Origin: CALMEC01 sp031376485
GTDB lineage: Bacteria; Actinomycetota; Thermoleophilia; Miltoncostaeales; Miltoncostaeaceae
Assembly (NCBI GenBank): GCA_031376485.1
Contig: JANMDV010000050.1
Coordinates: 1 to 6,649, forward strand
Reading direction: 5' to 3'
DNA: 6,649 nucleotides
The notes under the pieces were generated by a model. It was not told the DNA's origin and did not search any database. It saw only the letters and a list, made by a program, of their open reading frames with translations. Below, piece by piece: positions 1-5,602 of this stretch (positions within the stretch are counted from its first letter, which is position 1; the number at the start of each line of letters is the position of its first letter). A program made the translations under genes and the position numbers.

Positions 1-131
1 CCAGCCTCGACGAGCGCGAGTACCCGAAAGGCATCACCGTCAGCGACGACCAACTCGCAGCCATCAACCTCGAAGGCGACGAATTCCACCCCGACTGGAA
101 CTACACCATCAAACCGCGAGTTAATCCCTGA
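1..131 (+). CDS. ISAzo13-family transposase, C-terminal fragment (5' part outside the window)
   Basis: This is the last 42 residues of a transposase, read from base 3 to the TGA at 129-131. The visible protein contains EREYPKGITVSDDQLAAIN followed by EFHPDWNYTIKP. The pattern of a YPKGI-V/I-SD segment, a short spacer, and a terminal F-H-x-x-WNYTI-x-P is the usual carboxyl end of ISAzo13-type (DDE superfamily) transposases. The catalytic residues lie upstream of the window, so activity cannot be judged. The reading frame ends at the position expected for this family, which suggests that this end of the element is intact. The right inverted repeat should lie within a few tens of bases after the stop, but it cannot be defined without the left end. 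Family assignment rests on recognising the C-terminal motif. Confidence 0.82.
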   Translation, partial: SLDEREYPKGITVSDDQLAAINLEGDEFHPDWNYTIKPRVNP

Positions 132-154
132 CAGGCCCTAAGTCCTGCTCTCAC

Positions 155-322
155 ACGCCGAGGGCGAGTAGCCACCCATGCCATTGACCCGCGAGACGGA
201 GGGAACCAGTACCACGCCGCCTGGCCGTTCCACAGGCCGTTGTGGACGACGACGTTCCCGGTCCCGACCGCGCTCTCATCGGGCCAGTACGACTCAATGT
301 CGGCGCGTTGGAGAGCGTTCGC
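155..322 (-). pseudogene. Possible remnant of a decayed minus-strand gene
   Basis: Read on the minus strand from base 322, this frame encodes a 56-residue stretch with balanced, tryptophan- and tyrosine-containing composition: RADIESYWPDESAVG, then GNVVVHNGLWNGQAAWYWF. Most third codon positions are G or C, unlike the arginine- and serine-rich shadow frames nearby. An in-frame TGA (325-323) lies immediately upstream, there is no ATG or GTG near the beginning, and the frame runs on into the insertion-sequence end. This is consistent with a gene fragment truncated by the insertion. I do not recognise the family. It could instead be a chance open frame in high-GC DNA. Confidence 0.25.
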
Positions 323-327
323 TCAAA

Positions 328-352
328 CACTTTGCACTGCGGCCACAAAGTG
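328..352. repeat. Perfect 7-base inverted repeat with a nested second hairpin
   Basis: CACTTTG (328-334) and CAAAGTG (346-352) are exact reverse complements around an 11-base loop. A second small hairpin, GTGGC-T-GCCAC (350-360), overlaps the right arm, so the two structures are mutually exclusive. There is no adjacent T-run on either strand. The function is unknown; it may be a structural relic of mobile DNA. Confidence 0.4.
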
Positions 353-415
353 GCTGCCACGGACGCGGTCCTCGCTTGTGATTCGAATGCCGACCCATGA
401 GATCAGCCGGGCGCT

Positions 416-438
416 GACAAGCGGAAACGCAGCTTGTC
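416..438 (-). terminator. Stem-loop after uvrA, candidate terminator without U-tract
   Basis: GACAAGC and GCTTGTC form a perfect 7-base-pair stem with a 9-base loop. An alternative fold closes on an inner GCG/CGC pair with a UUUC tetraloop in the minus-strand RNA. It begins 13 bases past the uvrA stop codon, the right place for a 3'-end structure. No run of T follows on the minus strand, so it is either a U-less terminator of the kind reported in high-GC bacteria or a 3' stabilising hairpin. Confidence 0.4.
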
Positions 439-451
439 TCCACTGCTTGGG

Positions 452-3325
452 TCATGCCGCGACACGCCGTCGCTTTGGCGCCGCCTGACGCAGGACCGAG
501 CGGAGATACTCGCCGGTGTGGGAGCCATCGGTCGCGGCGACCTGCTCCGGCGTGCCGGCGGCGACGACGGCGCCTCCCCCGGCACCGCCCTCTGGTCCGA
601 GGTCGACGATCCAGTCGGCGCATTTGATGACGTCCAGGTTGTGCTCGATGACGAGCACGGTGTTGCCCTGGTCGGCCAGGCGTTGCAGGACCTCGAGCAG
701 TTTCTCGATGTCGGCGAAGTGAAGGCCCGTGGTCGGCTCGTCCAGGACGTACAGGGTCCGTCCCGTCGCGACCTTGGAGAGCTCCGTCGCCAGCTTGACG
801 CGCTGCGCCTCGCCGCCCGACAAAGTCGTGGCGGGCTGGCCCAGGCGCATGTAGTCCAGGCCCACGTCGTGCAGTGTCTGGAGGCGACGGGCAATCCGTG
901 GCACGGGCGAGAAGTACGCGAGGGCGTCCTCGATGCTCATTTCGAGCACGTCGTGGATGTTCTTGCCCTTGTAGTACACGGCGAGCGTCTCGCGGTTGTA
1001 GCGCTTGCCGTGGCAGACCTCGCACGGCACGTACACGTCGGGGAGGAAGTGCATCTCGATCGTGATCGTGCCGTCCCCCTTGCACGCCTCGCAGCGACCG
1101 CCCTTGACGTTGAAGCTGAAGCGCCCGGGCGCGTAGCCCCGCGAGCGGGCGTCTTGGGTCTTGCTGAACAACTCGCGGATGTGATCGAACAGGCCGGTGT
1201 AGGTGGCGGGATTGGAGCGCGGCGTGCGCCCGATCGGCGACTGGTCGATCGCAATGACCTTGTCGAAGTGCTCGAGCCCGGCGATCGATGTGTGGCGGCC
1301 CGGCCGTTGCGGCTTGCGGTTGAGGCGGCTCGACAGTGCTTTCAGCACGATCTCGTTGACGAGCGTGCTCTTGCCCGAACCCGACACGCCGGTCACACAC
1401 GTCAGCGCCCCGACCGGGAACGCCACATCGATCTCGCGCAGGTTGTGCTCGCGGGCCCCGGTGACGGTCAGCCAACCCGCCGGCCTGCGGCGCTTCTTGG
1501 GCGGCTCGATACGGCGGCGGCCCGAAAGGAACGCCCCTGTCACGGACTCCGCGCTGGCCTCGACGTCTGCGACCGTGCCCTCGGCCACCACGTGGCCGCC
1601 GTGCTCCCCGGCTCCCGGCCCCATGTCGATGACGTGATCGGCCGATCGCATCATGTCCTCGTCGTGCTCCACGACGATCACCGTGTTGCCCAGATCGCGC
1701 AGACGCTCGAGCGTGGCGGTCAACTTGCGGTTGTCGCGTTGGTGCAACCCGATCGAGGGCTCGTCCAGGATGTAGAGCACACCGACCAGCCCGGCGCCGA
1801 TCTGGGTGGCCAACCGAATGCGCTGCGCCTCGCCGCCCGACAGCGTCCCGGCAGCGCGCGACAACGTCAGGTACCCGACGCCCACGGCCTCGAGGAACCG
1901 CAATCGGTCGGTGACCTCCTGGATGACCCGTTGGGCGATGAACGCCTGCGTGTCGGTCAAACCGACGGTATCGAAGAAGCGCAGCGCGTCCGCGACCGAC
2001 AGCTCGCAGAGCTGGGCGATCGAGTTGCCGCCGACCGTGACCGCCAACACCTCGGGGCGAAGCCGCGCGCCCCCACAACCTGTGCAGGGCACGAGGGACA
2101 TGAACTGCTCGATGCGCTCGCGGATCTGTTGGGAGCCCGTCATGCGGTACTGGCGGCGAAGCTGCGGGATGAGCCCCTCGAACCAGGTCTGACCCGACGT
2201 GTAGCCGCCGCGACGCCGCTTGCGGCGCTTGCCGATCTGCACCCGCTCGCCCCGGCCGCCGGGGCCGTTGACGATCAGATCCCGCTGGTCGTCGGGGAGC
2301 CGCCCGAAGGGGATGTCAAGGTCCACTTCGTGCTCGTCAGCGACTGCCTCGAGCAAGAGTTCGTAGTAGTCGGTCGTGCGGTCCGACCACGGCAAAAGCG
2401 CCCCCCCGCGCAAGCTGCGCTCGGGATCGACGACGAGTTCGGGGTCTACCTCCAACGTGAAGCCCAACCCGGTACACGCCTCGCACGCGCCATGCGGCGA
2501 GTTGAACGAGAACGTCCGCGGCGCAAGCTCGGCAAGCGACGCACCGTGTTCGGTGCAGGCAAAGCGCTCCGAGTACATCCACGAGCGTCCTTCATCTGCG
2601 ACCTCTTCGATACGCACAAGGCCGTCGGCCAGGTTGACGGCCGTCTCGAGGCTCTCGTGCAGGCGTCTGCGCAGGTCGGGCTTCATGACGAGGCGGTCGA
2701 CGACGACCTCGATCGTGTGGTTGCGCTTCTTGTCGAGCTGCGGGGTCTCGTCGATCAGGTACGTCTCACCGTCGATCGCGACGCGCGCGAACCCCTCGTT
2801 TCGTATGTGTTCCAGCACGTCGCGGTGCTCGCCCTTGCGCCCGCGCACGAGGGGGGCCAGTACCTGGAACCGGGTGCCCTCGTCCAGGTCCAACACCTGG
2901 TCGGCGATTTGCTCGACACTCTGCCCCGCAATCGGCTTGCCGCACGTCGGGCAGTGGGGCTCGCCCACCCGGGCGAACAGCAGGCGTAAATAGTCGTAGA
3001 TCTCGGTGGCCGTGGCGACGGTGGAGCGCGGGTTGCGGCTGGTCGTCTTCTGGTCGATCGAGATCGCCGGCGACAGGCCCTCGATCGTGTCGACGTCCGG
3101 CTTGTCCATCTGGCCCAGGAACTGACGGGCATATGCCGACAGACTCTCGACGTACCGGCGTTGGCCTTCCGCATACAGCGTGTCGAACGCGAGACTCGAC
3201 TTGCCGCTGCCGGAGAGCCCCGTGATGACGACGAGGGCGTTCCGAGGTATCTCGATCGAGACGTCCTTGAGGTTGTGCTCACGTGCGCCCACGACGCGGA
3301 TCACACCTGAGGGAGAACTCGCCAC
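452..3325 (-). CDS. uvrA: Excinuclease ABC subunit A (UvrA)
   Basis: UvrA is the damage-scanning ATPase of nucleotide excision repair. It dimerises, works with UvrB to find bulky lesions, and is released before UvrC cuts. At 957 residues it has the normal family length. It has two ABC ATPase modules: Walker A GLSGSGKS (36-43), signature LSGGEAQR (495-502) and Walker B YILDEP (518-523); then Walker A GVSGSGKST (646-654), signature LSGGEAQR (835-842) and Walker B YVLDEP (859-864). The second zinc module is canonical (C745, C748, C768, C771). The first uses C257/H260 with C281/C284. A GTG start at 3325 is chosen because a TAAACT box lies exactly six bases before it; GTG at 3304 (V8) is an alternative, and the nearby ATG at 3329 is out of frame. 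A basic patch, KRRKRRR (366-372), is unusual. No actinobacterial-type LexA box is visible upstream. Confidence 0.98.
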   Translation of the reverse strand: MASSPSGVIRVVGAREHNLKDVSIEIPRNALVVITGLSGSGKSSLAFDTLYAEGQRRYVESLSAYARQFLGQMDKPDVDTIEGLSPAISIDQKTTSRNPRSTVATATEIYDYLRLLFARVGEPHCPTCGKPIAGQSVEQIADQVLDLDEGTRFQVLAPLVRGRKGEHRDVLEHIRNEGFARVAIDGETYLIDETPQLDKKRNHTIEVVVDRLVMKPDLRRRLHESLETAVNLADGLVRIEEVADEGRSWMYSERFACTEHGASLAELAPRTFSFNSPHGACEACTGLGFTLEVDPELVVDPERSLRGGALLPWSDRTTDYYELLLEAVADEHEVDLDIPFGRLPDDQRDLIVNGPGGRGERVQIGKRRKRRRGGYTSGQTWFEGLIPQLRRQYRMTGSQQIRERIEQFMSLVPCTGCGGARLRPEVLAVTVGGNSIAQLCELSVADALRFFDTVGLTDTQAFIAQRVIQEVTDRLRFLEAVGVGYLTLSRAAGTLSGGEAQRIRLATQIGAGLVGVLYILDEPSIGLHQRDNRKLTATLERLRDLGNTVIVVEHDEDMMRSADHVIDMGPGAGEHGGHVVAEGTVADVEASAESVTGAFLSGRRRIEPPKKRRRPAGWLTVTGAREHNLREIDVAFPVGALTCVTGVSGSGKSTLVNEIVLKALSSRLNRKPQRPGRHTSIAGLEHFDKVIAIDQSPIGRTPRSNPATYTGLFDHIRELFSKTQDARSRGYAPGRFSFNVKGGRCEACKGDGTITIEMHFLPDVYVPCEVCHGKRYNRETLAVYYKGKNIHDVLEMSIEDALAYFSPVPRIARRLQTLHDVGLDYMRLGQPATTLSGGEAQRVKLATELSKVATGRTLYVLDEPTTGLHFADIEKLLEVLQRLADQGNTVLVIEHNLDVIKCADWIVDLGPEGGAGGGAVVAAGTPEQVAATDGSHTGEYLRSVLRQAAPKRRRVAA

Positions 3326-3331
3326 CCATCT

Positions 3332-3337
3332 AGTTTA
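3332..3337 (-). promoter_or_regulatory. -10 box of uvrA, leaderless type
   Basis: On the minus strand the hexamer reads TAAACT, fitting TANNNT, and is followed by exactly six bases and then the GTG start at 3325. This spacing places the transcription start on or beside the first base of the start codon. No good -35 hexamer (TTGACA-like) is seen about 17 bases further upstream, and a convincing Shine-Dalgarno sequence at normal spacing is absent (the nearest, AGGGTGGG, is about 12 bases away). Confidence 0.6.
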
Positions 3338-3352
3338 CCCACCCTGGTCCCG

Positions 3353-3358
3353 TAGCCT
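3353..3358 (+). promoter_or_regulatory. -10 box of the amidohydrolase gene, leaderless type
   Basis: TAGCCT fits TANNNT and is followed by exactly six bases and the ATG at 3365, implying a leaderless transcript. No Shine-Dalgarno sequence lies between the box and the start. The likely -35 zone (about 3330-3335) coincides with the -10 box of the divergent uvrA promoter, so both promoters cannot be occupied at once. Confidence 0.55.
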
Positions 3359-3364
3359 GGACCG

Positions 3365-4480
3365 ATGCGACCCGAGCTTGCGCAGTTTGCGAACGAGGTG
3401 CGTGCGCTCGTGCCCGACGGGATGGAGATCCTCGATGCCCACGCGCATCTGGGGACAGACGAGGACGGCCGCTCACTCGATCCGCCCGGCCTGCTGCGCC
3501 AGCTCGATTACGCAGGCGTGCGGCATGCGTGCGTGTTCCCGCTCCACGACCCGGACCGACGTCCCGCCTACCGAGTACCCAACGACCGTGTTCTCGCGTG
3601 GGCCGAGACATCCGAAGGAAGGCTCATCCCGTACTGTCGACTCGACCCGTCGGACGGGCCCGTCGCTGAGGCCGAACGGTGCCTGGCACGCGGCGCACGC
3701 GGCATCAAACTCCACCCGCGGGCCCAGGCATTCCGCTTCGACGACGGTCGCGCCGACGGCATCTTTGCCGTCGCCGCGGAGGCCCGCGTCCCCATCCTGA
3801 TCCACGCCGGGCGCGGCATGGCACCGTGTGCCGACGAACTCTGTGGGGTGGCATTGCGCCACCCGGGGGCCCCGCTGATACTGGCCCATGGAGGGATCGC
3901 CGATCTGGCGGTGTTCGCGACGCGTCTGGCCGATCATCCGGCCGCGTTCTTCGACACCTCGGTGTTCGGACCGCTCGACCTGCTGGAGCTCTTTGCGCGC
4001 GTCCCGGTCGAGCGCATCGTCTTCGGCTCCGACCCGCCGTACGGAAAGCCACTCCTGGGGCTCTACGTCACCCTGCGCTGTGCGACTGCCGCCGGGCTCG
4101 ACGAGGCCGACCTACGCGCGCTCCTGGGCGGAACGATGCGCGCCGTGCTGGACGGAGAGGCTGTGGCACCACCGACGCCCCCGCGCCGTCTCCGGACGCT
4201 CACGATGGCCGGGTCCCTGGCCCGGCTGTACCAGTACTGCGCGATGGCGTTCGCCGGGCTCATGCAAGGCCAACGGGAGTCGGCCCGCGACACCCTGGCC
4301 CTGGCGCTCGCCGTGTGTCGCGACCCACACCCCGAAACCGCGGGCGAGGCCCTCGAGCGCATCCGACCGGTGCTGATTTCGGTCATGACCGCGCTCGAAA
4401 CCGACGGCGCGCGCGTACCTGCCGATGCGTTGTACCTGGCGGCGGCCTTGGCCGCGACCGAGTGTTGCGACATCGAATGA
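3365..4480 (+). CDS. Metal-dependent amidohydrolase (Amidohydrolase_2 / COG2159 type) with C-terminal helical extension
   Basis: This is a predicted cytoplasmic TIM-barrel hydrolase or decarboxylase of the amidohydrolase superfamily. The metal-site pattern is complete: D24-A-H26-A-H28 at the end of the first strand, GIKLHP (113-118, K115), ILIHAG (H147), LILAHGG (H175) and FGSDPPYG (D223). The barrel ends near residue 263 (LLGGTMRAVLDG), where most relatives stop. About 105 further residues follow, starting with a proline-rich linker (269-275) and continuing as mostly helical, alanine- and leucine-rich sequence to ECCDIE. No signal peptide or membrane segment is seen. The ATG at 3365 is supported by the TAGCCT box six bases upstream. 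The gene is divergent from uvrA across 39 bases, but a link to repair is not established. Substrate cannot be inferred; members of the superfamily hydrolyse or decarboxylate many compounds. Confidence 0.85.
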   Translation: MRPELAQFANEVRALVPDGMEILDAHAHLGTDEDGRSLDPPGLLRQLDYAGVRHACVFPLHDPDRRPAYRVPNDRVLAWAETSEGRLIPYCRLDPSDGPVAEAERCLARGARGIKLHPRAQAFRFDDGRADGIFAVAAEARVPILIHAGRGMAPCADELCGVALRHPGAPLILAHGGIADLAVFATRLADHPAAFFDTSVFGPLDLLELFARVPVERIVFGSDPPYGKPLLGLYVTLRCATAAGLDEADLRALLGGTMRAVLDGEAVAPPTPPRRLRTLTMAGSLARLYQYCAMAFAGLMQGQRESARDTLALALAVCRDPHPETAGEALERIRPVLISVMTALETDGARVPADALYLAAALAATECCDIE

Positions 4481-4507
4481 GCGGTGGTGTCTCCCCGGCT
4501 GCGAGCG

Positions 4508-4535
4508 TCGCGATGCGGCGTCCTCGGTATCGCGA
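4508..4535 (+). terminator. Stem-loop after the amidohydrolase gene, weak terminator candidate
   Basis: TCGCGAT (4508-4514) and ATCGCGA (4529-4535) are perfect reverse complements around a 14-base loop, starting 28 bases after the stop codon. No T-run follows, only ATATG. It may end transcription of the upstream gene before the separate promoter at 4623, or be an operator-like dyad. Confidence 0.3.
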
Positions 4536-4622
4536 ATATGCCCGGTGTCCCGTCGACGTGCGTCCATCGCCTCGCTCGCTCTCGCTCGGGGATACAGGCA
4601 CGCCATTCGGATGTCACACCAC

Positions 4623-4628
4623 TAGGAT
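4623..4628 (+). promoter_or_regulatory. -10 box of the dehydrogenase gene, leaderless type
   Basis: TAGGAT fits TANNNT and is followed by exactly six bases and the ATG at 4635, the same geometry as the two promoters between uvrA and the amidohydrolase gene. There is no -35 match near 4600-4605 (ACGCCA). The GGAT within the box could be mistaken for a short Shine-Dalgarno sequence, but the spacing and the repeated pattern favour a -10 element. Confidence 0.6.
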
Positions 4629-4634
4629 GACCCG

Positions 4635-5504
4635 ATGCGAATCGCGTGGATCGGATTGGGAACCATGGGCGCCGAGATGGCTGCGCACCTGGTGCGCGCC
4701 GGTCACGACGTCGTGGTACACAACCGCACGAAGGGGCGCGGGGACCCGCTCGTGGCTCTCGGTGCGCAGTGGGCCGACACGCCGGCCGAGGCCGCCTCGG
4801 GCGCGCAGATCGTGTGTACGTGCGTCTCGGACTCACCGGACGTCGAACAGGTCGTCCTGGGAACAGCCGGCGCCGCCGAGCGAATGGCCCCAGGGTCGAT
4901 CCTGGTCGACTGCTCCACGATCTCGCCCGCGACGGCTCGTGCCCTCGCGTCAGAACTCGCCGCGAGTGGGATCGGCGCGGTCGATGCGCCGGTGTCCGGC
5001 GGATCGGAGGGCGCACGCAGTGGCACGCTCACGACGTTCGTGGGTGGCGACCCCAAGCACGTCGAGCTGGCAACCCCGGTGCTTGAGGCGTTCTGCCGCA
5101 CGATCACCCACCTGGGACCCGCGGGCGCCGGCCAGGCGGCCAAGGCCGTCAACCAGGTGCTGATCGCCGGCACCTACGCAACGCTCGGCGAAGCCTTGGT
5201 GCTGGGCGAAAAAGAAGGCTTACCGATGGACGCCCTGGTCGCCGCCCTGTCCTCGGGCGCAGCCCAATCATGGGTCCTCGCGAACCGGTCGAGCAACGTA
5301 ATCGGCGGCGACTACCCGCTCGGCTTCCGCGTCGAACTGCACCTCAAAGACCTGCGTATCGCGCTCGACGAAGCGGCGGCCCTGGGCGTCACCATGGCGA
5401 TCACGAATCTGATCGCCGCGCAGGAGCAACGACTGGTCGAGGCCGGGCTTGGCGGCGAAGACGTGTCGAACCTGGCGAGGGTCCCGCGCGGAGCCTTTGA
5501 CTGA
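4635..5504 (+). CDS. NAD(P)-dependent beta-hydroxyacid dehydrogenase (3-hydroxyisobutyrate dehydrogenase family)
   Basis: This cytoplasmic oxidoreductase is expected to interconvert a beta-hydroxyacid and its semialdehyde. The family includes 3-hydroxyisobutyrate dehydrogenase, tartronate semialdehyde reductase and GLYR1-like succinic semialdehyde reductases. Its 289 residues are the usual length. The N-terminal Rossmann fold starts at once with IGLGTMG (6-12); VHNRT (28-32), with asparagine and arginine where NAD-specific enzymes usually carry an acidic residue, suggests NADP preference. The substrate-binding stretch DAPVSGGSEGARSGTL (117-132) is followed by the catalytic-lysine segment GQAAKAVNQVL (K170, N173). 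The C-terminal helical domain carries HLKDLRIA (K238, D239). All key residues are present, so the enzyme should be active. The exact substrate is not resolvable, and no valine- or glycolate-pathway gene is nearby, so mmsB or garR is not assigned. Confidence 0.9.
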   Translation: MRIAWIGLGTMGAEMAAHLVRAGHDVVVHNRTKGRGDPLVALGAQWADTPAEAASGAQIVCTCVSDSPDVEQVVLGTAGAAERMAPGSILVDCSTISPATARALASELAASGIGAVDAPVSGGSEGARSGTLTTFVGGDPKHVELATPVLEAFCRTITHLGPAGAGQAAKAVNQVLIAGTYATLGEALVLGEKEGLPMDALVAALSSGAAQSWVLANRSSNVIGGDYPLGFRVELHLKDLRIALDEAAALGVTMAITNLIAAQEQRLVEAGLGGEDVSNLARVPRGAFD

Positions 5505-5530
5505 AGGGTCGTACCGGCGGATGCCCGCTC

Positions 5531-5546
5531 GGTGACCGACGGCACC
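5531..5546 (+). terminator. Small GC-rich hairpin after the dehydrogenase gene
   Basis: GGTG-A-CC, then loop GAC, then GG-CACC gives a six-pair stem with one bulged A, starting 27 bases after the dehydrogenase stop. No T-run follows. The overlapping TCGGTGACCGA (5529-5539) is an odd-length perfect palindrome and could equally be a protein-binding dyad. Confidence 0.25.
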
Positions 5547-5573
5547 AGGAGCCGCTTCGCTCAAGGGACCACA

Positions 5574-5583
5574 GGCTCGAGCC
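5574..5583. repeat. 10-base palindrome upstream of the CHASE gene
   Basis: GGCTCGAGCC is a perfect palindrome whose last base is immediately before GATACT (5584-5589), a plausible -10 hexamer for the CHASE gene, whose ATG is at 5603. Its position would suit an operator, but a 10-base palindrome in GC-rich DNA can also occur by chance. Confidence 0.25.
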
Positions 5584-5602
5584 GATACTGATACGCCGGG
5601 AG

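Larger units (their letters stand above)
132..451. other. Gene-poor spacer between the insertion sequence and uvrA
   Basis: About 320 bases contain no confident gene. The first few tens of bases after the transposase stop probably include the right terminal repeat of the insertion sequence. Next comes a coding-like minus-strand stretch (about 155-322, listed separately), a perfect 7-base inverted repeat (328-334 with 346-352), and a second stem-loop (416-438) just beyond the uvrA stop. Short plus-strand frames here (for example from ATG at 178) have arginine- and serine-rich translations typical of shadow frames and no recognisable domain. Confidence 0.6.

Noticed and set aside
178..488. Small plus-strand open frames between the transposase and uvrA
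   Set aside because: Their translations are arginine- and serine-rich, overlap one another, lack ribosome binding sites, and one runs into the 3' end of uvrA.
294..2078. 594-codon minus-strand frame within uvrA
   Set aside because: It is a shifted frame of uvrA with arginine-, glycine- and histidine-rich low-complexity translation and no motifs; uvrA itself is intact, so no frameshift is implied.
434..2989. 851-codon plus-strand open frame opposite uvrA
   Set aside because: It lies entirely antisense to a textbook UvrA, has no recognisable domain, and its composition (V, L, D, R, A rich, few lysines) is what complementing GC-biased codons produces. It is a shadow frame.
3327..3329. ATG just upstream of the uvrA GTG as its start
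   Set aside because: It is out of frame with UvrA by one base, and its reading gives no UvrA sequence; GTG at 3325 is in frame and correctly spaced from the -10 box.
3382..3400. GTTTGCGAAC near the amidohydrolase start as a LexA (SOS) site
   Set aside because: The arms are inside out relative to the actinobacterial LexA consensus (CGAAC-N-GTTCG), and it lies inside the coding region.
3679..5163. 494-codon plus-strand frame spanning the amidohydrolase and dehydrogenase genes
   Set aside because: It crosses two genes with recognisable motifs in other frames and is itself arginine-, proline- and serine-rich without domains.
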